Origin: Clostridia bacterium
Lineage (GTDB): Bacteria > Bacillota > Clostridia > Christensenellales > Borkfalkiaceae
Reading direction: 5' to 3'
DNA: 63,047 nucleotides
Assembly (NCBI GenBank): GCA_017471945.1
Contig: JAFURH010000038.1
Span: forward strand, 1-63,047
The notes under the pieces were generated by a model that saw only the letters and a program-made list of their open reading frames with translations, made no database searches and was not told the DNA's origin. Position 1 is the stretch's first letter, and each line of letters begins with the position of its first letter. Shown in pieces: positions 15,115 to 25,375 of the stretch. Position numbers and translations under genes: made by a program.

Positions 15115-18100
15115 ATGAAGAAGAAAAAGAGTTTGTTACTCTGCTTGTGCTTGGCGCTCGCGTTCTCGGGAACGGTGGCGACGATGGCAAGCTGTGACGA
15201 CGACGATAAAAAGCCGTCGGTAAACAAACCCACGGACTATCAGGAGGACGGCACGTATTACGTTACGGTCGGTGAGGCTGAATACACGGTCGTTCTGGCA
15301 GACGGTGATTTCACACTCACCATCGGCGAGGTTACGCTCGAAGGGCAATATAGCTACGACGGCGAAGCCTTAACGCTCAAACAGGGCAAGAAAGTGATCA
15401 TCGCCGCAACGCTTGTAAACGGCGTGTTGAACTTAACGTACGAAGGCACGGACTACACTTTCCTCGCGAAAGTAGATTTTAAGGTCTCCTTTAACGTAGA
15501 CGGCACGATCGACGAAGCGACGAAGCAAACCGTCACCAACGGTAAAAAGGCGCAAAAGCCCGCTGATCCCCAAAAAGCGGGGCACGCGTTCGTAGGCTGG
15601 TATGCAGACGGCGCGTATACCATTCCCTATTCGTTCGATAAAGCGGTATCGGGCGATATAACGCTGTACGCGCGCTTCGTGGAAGTGGACGCGAGCAAGA
15701 AAGAATTCAAGATTACATACGAAGTAGACGGCAAAGAATACGATACCGCGCAAACGGTAGACGGCGGAATCTACGGTTTGCCTACGCCCGTGCAGGAAGG
15801 TAAGACTTTCGTGGGCTGGTGGACGAGTGATTTCGACAACGCGAATAAACTTACCGCACAGGTAAAAGACGGCGATACCGTTGACGAGAACAAAACGCTC
15901 TATGCCGTTTGGAAGAGCGACGCTCCCGTCGTTTCCGTCAACGCTTCGGGCGCAACTTGGACTGCAAACGGCAGCAATAATCTTTATACGATCATTGCGA
16001 TCGGACCGAGCGGAACGCCCGTGACAGCGACTTCCTCTCAAAGCAGATGGGACTACGATTTCACCGCGCAACCCGCAGGCGAATACAGTATTACCGTTAT
16101 GATTATGGGCGGTAGCTCTACCACGGTATATTATAATAATAAAGGCTTGGCTTCGGTTACTCACTTCGCCGTGACGGGCAACGTACTCACGTTCGACAAA
16201 GTAGCGAACGCGACCAACTATCTGATCACCGTAAACTGCGGAGAGCCTACGCACAGCCACGTAGACGTGGATCTTGGCGACAAGAACGCGTTCGATTTCT
16301 CGAGCTGCGAAATGCCCGTAGAGGGTATCAAGTTCACCGTAAAAGCGGTGGCGGACGGCTACGTTTCTTCGGTTTCGGAAGAATACGTGTTGGTGAGAAA
16401 CCTTACGAAAGTCGAAAATCTGACTGTAAATTCCGATACGGAAACCGCGAGTTGGAAAGCGGTGGAAAACGCGGAATCCTACGACGTGACGGTCACGATC
16501 GGCGAAACGACGAAAACGATCAACGTAAAAGAAGCGAGCTATTCGCTGAAAAACTATAACGCGGGGGAAATCAAGGTTTCCGTCGTGGCAAAGGCGTTCG
16601 GCTACAATTCCGCGGCGGCGACCGAAACGACCCACGTAAAAACCAGACTGGCTGCGCCCGTAGCGCCTACGCTTAACTGGCAGACCCTCGAATGGACGGC
16701 GGTAGACGGCGCGAGCGCGTACATAGTGCAGATCGGCGATAAAACCTATGAAACGACCACCAACTCCTTCAAACTCACGAGCGAAAATATTCCTTCGGGC
16801 GTGGATTCCGTGGCTATCTCCGTAATGGCGAAGAACGCGGATGCGGCGCAGAACTCCCTTTGGAGCGACGCGGCGACCGTGAACTTCGGCACGATGTCGG
16901 ACAATCTTTCCTATAAGGAAGGCTCCGTTTCGTGGGATCCCGTACTTAACGTAACCAAATACGAAGTACAGCTCAACGACGACGAGGCGTTCGAGGTAGA
17001 CAGCACGGCGACCTCCGCGGCGATCACCTTCGTCAAGGGCGGCGTGAACACGATCAAAGTCCGTTGCTACGACGCGAACGGCGAGGCTTCCGAATGGGTG
17101 AGCGTAGACGTACAGGTTTACGAAGTCTACCTGCTCGGTAACGGCGGTATCGACGGCACGACCCTTTATAAAGCTACGGGCGATAAGATCAAGCTTTCCG
17201 ATACGACCCGCCGCGGCTACACGTTTAGCGGTTGGTACAACGCGGCAGCGGGCGGCAAGAAATACGATACCGAATTCACCTTCGAAGGCACGGCGACCAC
17301 CCTTATCTACGCGGGCTGGACGGCGAACAAATATAAAGTTTCCGTCTATCTTTCCATCGACGACGAAGAGCCTTATAAGACGATCGAAGTAACCTACGAT
17401 CAGGGCTACTATATCGAAGGCGCGGAAGATCCTTCGGGCAAGGGCCTTTCCTTCACGGGCTGGTATACGGAAGCGAACGGTAAGGGCTACCGCTACGTCA
17501 ACGACCTCGGTAATTCTTACGGCTTCTCCGAAGTATTCAAGGATACCGAAAACGTCAAGCTCTACGGCTGTTGGGGTGAATTCCTCCGTTACGAAGAGAT
17601 CACCGGCGAAGACGGCGGCACTTATTATCAGGTACTTGCGGGCCGCGATATCGAAAACGTCACGGAGATCGAAATTCCCACGATCTACAACGGAATGGAG
17701 GTCATTCAAGTCGGCGCGGGCGCGTTTGAAAACTGCACGAGCCTTCAAAAGATCCGTATTCCCGACACCATCGAATATATCGAAATCGGCGACGGCGGGT
17801 ATAACGGTATCGGTAACGCATTCTATTATTGTAATTCCGCAGTTGTGGAAATCTATAAAACGGAAGGCACGCATAAGAGATACTACGAATCTTACGACGG
17901 CGCTTTGATCCGTCATAACCAATTCACGGGCGAAACAGAACTCGTGTTCGTTCCTCATTTCAAGACGGAATTCACCATTCCTTCGAACGTAACGGTGATC
18001 GGTAAGCACGCGTTCAGAAATATGGCGCTTACGAAGATGACGATCCCTGCGACGGTGAAGAAGTTAGAAGAAGGCGCGTTCCGTAACTGTACGCTTATGA

Positions 18101-21100
18101 CGGAGATTGTCTTTGAAGAAGCGGCGGCGTTGAAGGAAGGAGAAACTGCTCCCACGCTTATGATCGAATCGCTTGCTTTCTATAACAACAATTCGACCAC
18201 CACCATCACGTTGCCTTCGCATATCTCCGACACCGTAGATTTCGAAACCGTATTCAACGATTTGAAATACGTAACCGAGATCAAGGTCGCGGCGAAAGCA
18301 GACGGCAAATATCAAGGTGCTTATTACTCTGTTGACGGTATGCTTTGTAAGGGTACGGGCGCAGACGCGACGCTCGTCTACGTTCCTTACGCGTTCCCCT
18401 TTGAAAACAACGCGTTTACCATTCCCACCGAGATCAAGAAGATCGGCGCGAACGCGTTCTACGGCAGAACTAACCTCGTTACGCTTACCGTAGGTTCGCA
18501 GGTGACCGAAATCGGTGAGACCGCCTTCAAGAACTGTACGGCTCTCTCGACGATCAACTTCAACCAGAACAAGAGCATCACGACGGATATCAATATCGGC
18601 GCGCAGGCGTTCTATAGCTGTAAGAGCCTTAGCCACGTGACGCTTCCCGTCAACGTTGCGAAGATCGGAAAGAACGCGTTCGGCGACATCGCGGGGCTTT
18701 TGGAAGTTACCGTAGACGCGACGACGACTACGAGAATGGATTTTGCGACAAACGCTTTCGTTTCCACGTCGGGCGTAGCTTCGGTGCAGATCGTAAACAT
18801 CGGTTCCAGCACTCCTTTCTTCGCGATCGCTTCGCCTTTCGGCAACAAGATCGCAAGCGTTACGGTGGCTGCCGATAACGCGGCGTTCGAATTAGACGCG
18901 GGCGTGCTTTACGACCAGAATAAGACGGCGATCCTTTACGTTCCTTCCTCCGTGAACGGCGCGTATATCATTCCTTCGACGGTCACCTCGATCGGCGCGG
19001 GCGTATTCGAAGGAAAATTCATCACCGAGATCACCATTCCCGCGGGTGTGACCTCGATCGGCGACGGCGCGTTTGAAAACTGCCCCGAACTTACTAAGGT
19101 TACCTTCCTTGCGGCGGCGGACAGCACGAAAGAAGTCGATCTGACGATCGGCGCGGACGCGTTTGCGGGTTGCTCCGTCCTCACGGACTTCACGTTGCCT
19201 GCAAGAACCGTTTCGATCGGCGACTACGCGTTTGACGGCAGCGGCATTTCGGGCGCGCTCGTACTTTCCGACAAAGTAGCTTCTGTCGGCGCGGGTGCGT
19301 TTGCGAACACGAAAATCACGAGCATTTCCATCCCCGAAAAGATGACCAGTCTTCCGATGGGGCAGGTGGACGGCTTCGTGTGTGTAAGCGCTGAGCCCGA
19401 TTACGGCGACGAGCCTAATCTCACCTACAACGTATTCGACCTCGTAAAGGGCTGTGGCTCTTTGCAGAGTATCGTCGTTGCGGAAAAGAACACCAAGTAC
19501 GCGACCGTCAACGGTATGCTGTACGAGCTCTCGTTCGTAGAGGAAGAACAACAGGTGATCGACCCCGTAACCAAAGAACCCGTTATCGACGCGGAAACGG
19601 GCAAAGCGAAAACGCAAACGGTCGTAACGAAGAGAACTGCGAAACTTCTTTACGTACCTGCGGCGGTTGCAACGACGGACGGTACGCTTACGATCGGCGC
19701 GACCGTGACCGTGGGCGACGACGTCTACGACCTCGACTACGTTTCGTCCTTCGCGTTCTATAACCTTACGGGCGTGAAGAAAGTCGTATTCGAAAACTCC
19801 GAAAAGAGCATTTACTTCGATAACAGCGCGTTCTATTACGATTCCGTCAAGACGGCGAACGAGATTTCTTCGCTGGAAGAGATCGTGCTTCCCGTCGGTG
19901 CGGAAAATATTTCTCAGCTGATGTTCTTCAACTGCGCAACGGTGAAGAAGATCAACGTTCCCTACACGGTCAGCGTGATCGATCGCGCGGCGTTCTTCAA
20001 CTGCCGTTCGCTTTCCACACTCACCTTCGACGCTACGCCTACGGGTAAGACGGCGGTAGACCTTACGCTTGCGGACTGCTATGATTCTTCTCTTTCGTCC
20101 TCTCAGCAGAAATACTACGCTTGGTCTATCTTCGACGGTTGTCAATCGATGACGGAAGTCGTCCTTCCCGAAAGAACGGTGCAGATCGGCGCGTATGCGT
20201 TCTATTCCGGTGCATATTCGTACGCAACGTTCGGGGAAATTTCTTATAACTGGATGCACGGAATCAAGAGAGTCGTGATTCCCGCGTCCGTGAAAACGAT
20301 CGGCGACTACGCGTTTGCGGGCATCGATACGAACGGCTACGGCGTGCAGCGCATCGAAACGATCGAATTTGCGAACGGCGGCAAGGACAGCAAGCTCGAA
20401 ACGATCGGTAACTACACGTTCGCAGAATCGGATATCTCTTCCTTCGTATTCCCCGATAACCAGATCGAGTTCGGCAATTATGCCTTTAATAAGTGTAGAA
20501 ACCTTACGTCGGTTACTCTTCCTTCCAAGGCTTTGGCGACGGGTAAGTATATGTTCTACCTCTGTACCGCGCTTTCCGAAGTCAACTGGACGAATCCCGA
20601 CGATATCAAGCTTGAAACCATCCAGTCGAGAACCTTCTGCACGACGGCGCTCACCTCCTTCACTGTTCCCGCTTCCGTAAAGACAATCGAAAACTATGCG
20701 TTCCAATCCATTTTTACGCTCAAAACGATCGAATTTGCGACGGCAGAAGTGACGGGCGAGGATGGCAGCAAGAAGAAACTCAGCAATCTTGAAAGCTTGG
20801 GTAGCTACACCTTCCAGTATTGCTACTTGCTCGAAGAGATCGTTCTTCCTGAAACGGTAAACGAGCTTTCGATCGGCTCCAAGGCGTTCGGCGAATGTCG
20901 GAGCCTCGACTACGTGTATATCCCTTCGACGGTCACCTCGGTCGATTTTGCGTTCCAAGGCGTATCCGTTGCAACGGTGGAAATTGCCGCAGGCAATAAG
21001 AACCTCAAGCTCGAAGACGCGATGCTTACAAACTTCGAAGGCACTTCGATCAAATATCTGACGGATACCGTCAAAGCGGACGAAAAAGGCTACTACGCGA

Positions 21101-23982
21101 TCCCCAAAGGAGTGGAAACGGTCGAATCGCTCGCGTTTATGGGTCAGTCGGATATCGTTGAACTCTTCATTCCCAACACCGTTAAAGAGCTTGGAGCCTA
21201 TGCGTTCGCGAATATGCCTAACCTCAAAAAGGTCGTATTCGAAGAAGGGAACGACAACTTGACCGTGCTTCCCAACTACTTGTTCTATAACTGTCCGAAG
21301 CTGGAAGAAGTCGTTCTCCACGAAGGTCTGAAAACGATCGGCGGCGCGGGTTCGCAGGCGTTCGTATTCGCCTACTGTCCTTCGCTTTCGAAGATTACCA
21401 TTCCTTCGACGCTGATAGAAATTCGTCCTTATTCCTTCGCGTATTCGGCTCTGCAAGAGATCGAGCTTCCCGAATCCTTCGAATTGACCTCGATGGCGTC
21501 GAGCGCTCCCAGCTACTATGCGTTCGCGAACGCGCAGAAGCTGGAAAAGATCACCTTCAACGGCAAGGTAACGGCACTCCCCGTATCCTTCTTCCGTTAT
21601 TGCTCTTCGCTTAAAGAGATCAACTTCAAACATTCCGCGAAGCTTGATTATATCGCCAACTATGCGTTCGAATCTTGTACTTCGCTCGAAACCATCGATC
21701 TGTCCACGGTAACCTCTATCGGTCAGTATGCGTTCCGTAACTGTTCCTCGCTCAGATCGGTGACGCTCGGCGATAAACTCGCGACGTTCGGCAAGAGTTC
21801 GTCCTACATATTTGCCAACTGTACCTCGCTCAAAGAGATCACGATTCCCGCAGGGATCACCGTACTCTACAATTACGACTTCCAGGGTTGTACGAGTCTG
21901 GAAAAGGTCGTATTCGAAGGCGCGGTCACGCAGCTTGGCAATAGCGTGTTCGACGGTTGTACTTCTTTGAAGACGGTCGAAGGTCTGAACGGCGTAACGA
22001 AGGTAGGGAACTACGTATTCAGAAATTGTACGTCCCTTGAAAGCGTTTCGTTGCCTTCGCTTACCTCGATGGGTACTTACTTCGCACAAAACGCGGCGTC
22101 GCTGAAAAACGTCAACCTGAACCCTTCGCTTTCGAAGTTCGGCAACTACGCGTTCGACGGTTGTACGGCTTTGGAAAACATCACGCTTCCCACGGCGCTC
22201 AGCGCTGTCGGTACGTACGCGTTCCGTAATTGTGCGAACTTGCAGGCGATCGTGCTTCCCGCGACGGTTTCGTCGCTCGACAACTATGCCTTCCAGGGTT
22301 GCGCAGAACTTGCTTCCGTTGAGTTCGTCGGAAAATTGCAAAAGATCGGCAACTATGTATTCGACGGTTGTGCGGCTCTTTCGGACGTCACGCTTCCCGA
22401 CACGCTCACCTCGATCGGCAACTATGCGTTCCGCGGTTGTACGTCCCTTGCGTCGATCAACTTCCCTGCAACGCTTACTAAGATCGGTCAATATGCGTTC
22501 GACAACGCAGGGCTTGAAAGCCTCAAGCTTTCGGCGGCTCTCAACTCGGTCGGCGTCGGTGCGTTCCAGAACTGTGCTGCGCTTTCGGCGGCAAACGTTT
22601 CCGTAGAATCTAACGGGATCTTCGCTCTTGGAGAAGACAAGATCCTCCGCAACGTTACGGGCGATATCATTTGGGTTGCGCAAGACGTATCGTTTGAAAA
22701 CGGCGTATTCACCCTTACGGCGGATACGGTGCTCGCACAGGGCGCGTTCGCAGGAAACACCACGATCACCAAGGTCGTCGTGGCGGAAGGCGTAAAGGCA
22801 ATTCCCTCGTATGCGTTCAGCGGAATGCGCGGTCTTACGACGGTGGAAATCGCGGAAGGCGTTGAAACGATGGGCAACTATGCGTTTGCATACTGTCCTA
22901 ACCTCTCGACGGTGAATATTCCTTCGACGATGACGACGATCGGAACCTTTGCGTTCAGAGAAACGAACGCGGAGGGTACGCTCAGCGTCGATACTTCGAA
23001 CGCAACCTCGCTGAAAACGATCGGCTCCGGCGCGTTCTACTCCACGGGTCTTACGACGTTCCATATTCCCGACGGCGTAACGACGATCGGCTTGAACGTG
23101 TTCGATTCGACGTTGAAACTGACGTCGATCACGGGTGCGGCAAACGTTACCACGCTCGACGGCTACGCTTTCCAAAAAAGTGCGCTTACCACGATCAGCT
23201 TGCCTAACTTGACGACGATCGAAGATAACGGCTTCCGTGGAAGCAACTTCATCGAGTTGAAGTTCGGCGACAAGCTCCTGTCGGTAGGTGAATATGCATT
23301 CAAAGACGCTACTAAACTCGTCACGGTGGAATTCCAGGACGGCGTTCAAAAGTTCGGCGGCTTACAGGGCTATATCTTCTGGGGATGCACCTCTTTGAAG
23401 AACGTGAAGCTTCCCGCGACGATCACCGATCTCGGCAGCCAGATGTTCAGAGAATGTACTTCGCTTGAAGAGATCACCATTCCCGAAGGCGTGAAGTATC
23501 TCGGTAAGGATCAAAAGGATTATCCTTACTATACGTTGAGCAGCTACGGCTACACCTTCCTGTATTGTGAAAGCTTGAAGAAGGTCAACCTGCCTTCCAC
23601 GTTGGAAGTCATTTCGGGCGGTGCGTTCTACGGCTGTACTTCCCTTCAAACGATCAATATTCCCGATTCCGTATACATCATCGGCGACGAAGCGTTTAAG
23701 GATTGCGTAAATCTCACCACGGTCAATATGCCGAGCAATCTGTATATGATCGGGGCAAATGCGTTTGAAAACTGCGCGAAGATCGAATCCATCGTGATCC
23801 CTGAAAACGTTTACGTGAAGGGTTACGCGTTCAGCGGTTGGACGGCAGAGCAAACGATCAATGTTACGGGCGACGCGTTGAGCATCTACCTCGTAATGGT
23901 AAATGACTCGCTTACGGGTTGCAATGCAAACTGGGTATTCGATTATCAAGAACCCGCGCAAGAGGAAGAAGAAATTCAATAA
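15115..23982 (+). CDS. Giant (2955-residue) LRR_5 / InlB-repeat surface lipoprotein
   Basis: The signal peptide ends in lipobox M24-A25-S26-C27 and is followed by an Asp/Lys-rich stretch, so the protein should be lipid-anchored outside. InlB/Flg_new repeats (core FVGWYADG...LYARF) lie near residues 150-192, 220-267, 680-735 and 750-822. Between them, about 390-670, are three fibronectin-III-like or Ig-like modules (for example VENLTVNSDTETASWKAVEN). From about 835 to 2930 the chain is almost unbroken LRR_5 repeats, interrupted by VDGMLC/DGVLY-type islands that end in LxYVP. It ends in an acidic tail without sortase signal or membrane helix. No catalytic motif is seen; a long adhesive or ligand-binding fibre is the likely form. 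It has its own promoter and terminator. Confidence 0.9.
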   Translation: MKKKKSLLLCLCLALAFSGTVATMASCDDDDKKPSVNKPTDYQEDGTYYVTVGEAEYTVVLADGDFTLTIGEVTLEGQYSYDGEALTLKQGKKVIIAATLVNGVLNLTYEGTDYTFLAKVDFKVSFNVDGTIDEATKQTVTNGKKAQKPADPQKAGHAFVGWYADGAYTIPYSFDKAVSGDITLYARFVEVDASKKEFKITYEVDGKEYDTAQTVDGGIYGLPTPVQEGKTFVGWWTSDFDNANKLTAQVKDGDTVDENKTLYAVWKSDAPVVSVNASGATWTANGSNNLYTIIAIGPSGTPVTATSSQSRWDYDFTAQPAGEYSITVMIMGGSSTTVYYNNKGLASVTHFAVTGNVLTFDKVANATNYLITVNCGEPTHSHVDVDLGDKNAFDFSSCEMPVEGIKFTVKAVADGYVSSVSEEYVLVRNLTKVENLTVNSDTETASWKAVENAESYDVTVTIGETTKTINVKEASYSLKNYNAGEIKVSVVAKAFGYNSAAATETTHVKTRLAAPVAPTLNWQTLEWTAVDGASAYIVQIGDKTYETTTNSFKLTSENIPSGVDSVAISVMAKNADAAQNSLWSDAATVNFGTMSDNLSYKEGSVSWDPVLNVTKYEVQLNDDEAFEVDSTATSAAITFVKGGVNTIKVRCYDANGEASEWVSVDVQVYEVYLLGNGGIDGTTLYKATGDKIKLSDTTRRGYTFSGWYNAAAGGKKYDTEFTFEGTATTLIYAGWTANKYKVSVYLSIDDEEPYKTIEVTYDQGYYIEGAEDPSGKGLSFTGWYTEANGKGYRYVNDLGNSYGFSEVFKDTENVKLYGCWGEFLRYEEITGEDGGTYYQVLAGRDIENVTEIEIPTIYNGMEVIQVGAGAFENCTSLQKIRIPDTIEYIEIGDGGYNGIGNAFYYCNSAVVEIYKTEGTHKRYYESYDGALIRHNQFTGETELVFVPHFKTEFTIPSNVTVIGKHAFRNMALTKMTIPATVKKLEEGAFRNCTLMTEIVFEEAAALKEGETAPTLMIESLAFYNNNSTTTITLPSHISDTVDFETVFNDLKYVTEIKVAAKADGKYQGAYYSVDGMLCKGTGADATLVYVPYAFPFENNAFTIPTEIKKIGANAFYGRTNLVTLTVGSQVTEIGETAFKNCTALSTINFNQNKSITTDINIGAQAFYSCKSLSHVTLPVNVAKIGKNAFGDIAGLLEVTVDATTTTRMDFATNAFVSTSGVASVQIVNIGSSTPFFAIASPFGNKIASVTVAADNAAFELDAGVLYDQNKTAILYVPSSVNGAYIIPSTVTSIGAGVFEGKFITEITIPAGVTSIGDGAFENCPELTKVTFLAAADSTKEVDLTIGADAFAGCSVLTDFTLPARTVSIGDYAFDGSGISGALVLSDKVASVGAGAFANTKITSISIPEKMTSLPMGQVDGFVCVSAEPDYGDEPNLTYNVFDLVKGCGSLQSIVVAEKNTKYATVNGMLYELSFVEEEQQVIDPVTKEPVIDAETGKAKTQTVVTKRTAKLLYVPAAVATTDGTLTIGATVTVGDDVYDLDYVSSFAFYNLTGVKKVVFENSEKSIYFDNSAFYYDSVKTANEISSLEEIVLPVGAENISQLMFFNCATVKKINVPYTVSVIDRAAFFNCRSLSTLTFDATPTGKTAVDLTLADCYDSSLSSSQQKYYAWSIFDGCQSMTEVVLPERTVQIGAYAFYSGAYSYATFGEISYNWMHGIKRVVIPASVKTIGDYAFAGIDTNGYGVQRIETIEFANGGKDSKLETIGNYTFAESDISSFVFPDNQIEFGNYAFNKCRNLTSVTLPSKALATGKYMFYLCTALSEVNWTNPDDIKLETIQSRTFCTTALTSFTVPASVKTIENYAFQSIFTLKTIEFATAEVTGEDGSKKKLSNLESLGSYTFQYCYLLEEIVLPETVNELSIGSKAFGECRSLDYVYIPSTVTSVDFAFQGVSVATVEIAAGNKNLKLEDAMLTNFEGTSIKYLTDTVKADEKGYYAIPKGVETVESLAFMGQSDIVELFIPNTVKELGAYAFANMPNLKKVVFEEGNDNLTVLPNYLFYNCPKLEEVVLHEGLKTIGGAGSQAFVFAYCPSLSKITIPSTLIEIRPYSFAYSALQEIELPESFELTSMASSAPSYYAFANAQKLEKITFNGKVTALPVSFFRYCSSLKEINFKHSAKLDYIANYAFESCTSLETIDLSTVTSIGQYAFRNCSSLRSVTLGDKLATFGKSSSYIFANCTSLKEITIPAGITVLYNYDFQGCTSLEKVVFEGAVTQLGNSVFDGCTSLKTVEGLNGVTKVGNYVFRNCTSLESVSLPSLTSMGTYFAQNAASLKNVNLNPSLSKFGNYAFDGCTALENITLPTALSAVGTYAFRNCANLQAIVLPATVSSLDNYAFQGCAELASVEFVGKLQKIGNYVFDGCAALSDVTLPDTLTSIGNYAFRGCTSLASINFPATLTKIGQYAFDNAGLESLKLSAALNSVGVGAFQNCAALSAANVSVESNGIFALGEDKILRNVTGDIIWVAQDVSFENGVFTLTADTVLAQGAFAGNTTITKVVVAEGVKAIPSYAFSGMRGLTTVEIAEGVETMGNYAFAYCPNLSTVNIPSTMTTIGTFAFRETNAEGTLSVDTSNATSLKTIGSGAFYSTGLTTFHIPDGVTTIGLNVFDSTLKLTSITGAANVTTLDGYAFQKSALTTISLPNLTTIEDNGFRGSNFIELKFGDKLLSVGEYAFKDATKLVTVEFQDGVQKFGGLQGYIFWGCTSLKNVKLPATITDLGSQMFRECTSLEEITIPEGVKYLGKDQKDYPYYTLSSYGYTFLYCESLKKVNLPSTLEVISGGAFYGCTSLQTINIPDSVYIIGDEAFKDCVNLTTVNMPSNLYMIGANAFENCAKIESIVIPENVYVKGYAFSGWTAEQTINVTGDALSIYLVMVNDSLTGCNANWVFDYQEPAQEEEEIQ

Positions 23983-24019
23983 TCTTCCTCTGTTGGAAAA
24001 AACTGAATAAATAACGGTT

Positions 24020-24069
24020 CTGCCGCAGGCGAAGAAATGTGAAAATTTCTCCATGCGGCAGTTTTTTTT
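24020..24069 (+). terminator. Terminator of the giant LRR gene
   Basis: CTGCCGCA at 24020-24027 pairs with TGCGGCAG at 24054-24061, with an inner GAAGAAAT/ATTTCTCC-like stem, followed by eight T. Confidence 0.85.
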
Positions 24070-24089
24070 ATTTTTTTACGCGTTTCTTA

Positions 24090-24118
24090 TTTACAAGCTT
24101 GACATTTTGTGATATAAT
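24090..24118 (+). promoter_or_regulatory. Promoter of the 33-kb surface/peptide gene run
   Basis: TTTACA (24090-24095), 17 bases, TATAAT (24113-24118), with an extended -10 TG at 24110-24111. A TTGACA at 24099 is only 8 bases from the -10 box and is not the functional -35. Confidence 0.85.
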
Positions 24119-24179
24119 AGACTTTGGCAATATGGGCTATTGTCGAAAATTGCGTGCTTTTTGCCGAAAGGAGCAAAAA

Positions 24180-25265
24180 ATGGATAACGGATTATTTTTA
24201 AAATATCATAAAAAAATGGTGCGGGAGGGGGTCTTAAAATCTTTGATTTTGGGCTTACTCGCGGGCGCGGGGGTTCTGTTTTTAACGGCCTTTGTGTTCT
24301 GGATGGCGAAGCCCGACCTGCTTTGGGTCGCCGTGTTGGCGTTCGGCGTCGTCACGGGCGGCGTCACCGTGATATTGTATTATAAAAAATATAAGCCCAC
24401 GATCAAAGCGATCGCAAGGCGCGTGGACGATCTGGGTCTCCAAGAAAGACTGTTGACGATGGTCGAACTCGAAGGAGACGATTCCTACATAGCTCAGCGC
24501 CAACGCGAGGACGCGTTGTCCGCAATGGAAAAGGTAGGACCCGATCTTCTCAAAATAATCGTTTCGACGGCGGCGGTGGTTGCCGTTTCCATAGTCGGAA
24601 CGTTGAGCGTGGGAATGGCGACGGTCACGGGCTTGAGTAGCGCAGGGATCTTGCCGAGCGGCGGAGAGCTTTGGAATCAATGGTTCGGAGAACCTCCCGT
24701 ATATTACGAAGTTACCTACGTGATCGATGGGCAAGGGCAGTTGATCTTGGAAAACGGCGAAGTAATCGAAAGCGGCGCGACCTATCAAACGCGTGTGAAA
24801 AAGGGTGCGGACGCCGAGGAAGTTTACGCTTCGGGCGGAAACGAATGGGTGTTTATCGAATGGTCGGACGGTCATCAAACGCCTTCGTATTCGGTGAAAA
24901 ACGTCACTAAGGATATTACGATCTCTGCGGTATTCGCGCAGATCAGCGGTTCGGAGGGCGACGACAACGTTTTCGACGAACCCGACGATTTGCCGCCGAC
25001 AGACGGCGAGGGGATTCCAAAGCCGAATCCTAATCCTCCGAAAAATCCGAACGATCAGCACGGCGGGCAATACGTTCCGAGCAATCAGATCATAGACAAC
25101 AAGACTTATTTTGGTCACGAATACGACGCGGCGTACGAAAAAGCTCTTGAAGAGCTGGATCAGGACGAAGAGATTTCCGAGGATCAAAAGGATATGACGG
25201 GCGCTTATTTCGACACGATCAAATCGTCGAAGGACGCCGAGGAGGATCAAGAGGGCGAAGAATAA
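24180..25265 (+). CDS. Membrane protein with InlB-like extracytoplasmic domain, first gene of the MoxR run
   Basis: The ATG at 24180 follows GAAAGGAG; an upstream in-frame start overlaps the terminator and promoter and is rejected. The 361-residue product has hydrophobic helices near residues 16-38, 44-63 and 117-145, a cytoplasmic loop between (RRVDDLGLQERLLTMVELEG), then a divergent InlB-type beta repeat (about 175-258; YYEVTYVIDGQGQ...WVFIEWSDG...KDITISAVF). A Pro/Asn-rich linker and an acidic helical tail follow. Its position before moxR recalls DUF4175-like proteins of Bat operons, but the family is not certain. Confidence 0.75.
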   Translation: MDNGLFLKYHKKMVREGVLKSLILGLLAGAGVLFLTAFVFWMAKPDLLWVAVLAFGVVTGGVTVILYYKKYKPTIKAIARRVDDLGLQERLLTMVELEGDDSYIAQRQREDALSAMEKVGPDLLKIIVSTAAVVAVSIVGTLSVGMATVTGLSSAGILPSGGELWNQWFGEPPVYYEVTYVIDGQGQLILENGEVIESGATYQTRVKKGADAEEVYASGGNEWVFIEWSDGHQTPSYSVKNVTKDITISAVFAQISGSEGDDNVFDEPDDLPPTDGEGIPKPNPNPPKNPNDQHGGQYVPSNQIIDNKTYFGHEYDAAYEKALEELDQDEEISEDQKDMTGAYFDTIKSSKDAEEDQEGEE

Positions 25266-25284
25266 GCCCCTTTGACGTCCTTCC

Positions 25285-25320
25285 GTCATTGCAAGGGCGC
25301 AACGCGACCGCTTCAATCCC
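25285..25320. repeat. Dispersed GTCATTGC repeat, copy 1
   Basis: About 36 bases beginning GTCATTGC and ending CAATCCC match the reverse complement of 62754-62790. It lies in the 110-base gap before moxR, the widest gap in the run. No terminator is evident here. Confidence 0.7.
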
Positions 25321-25375
25321 TAATTACGAAGTCTAAAAATAAAAAGAAAAAACAATATAAAAAAGGAAAAATATT

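Noticed and set aside
15433..23349. Long minus-strand open frames (858 and 1485 codons) opposite the giant LRR gene
   Set aside because: They are the antisense of a biased repeat-coding sequence: Arg/Val/Phe-rich, no ribosome site, no family resemblance, while the plus strand has promoter, signal peptide and terminator.
24099..24118. TTGACA as -35 box with TATAAT
   Set aside because: The spacer is only 8 bases; TTTACA at 24090 gives 17.
24039..24180. Upstream start for the first membrane-protein gene of the MoxR run
   Set aside because: It would place coding sequence over a terminator and the promoter; the ATG at 24180 has a good ribosome site.
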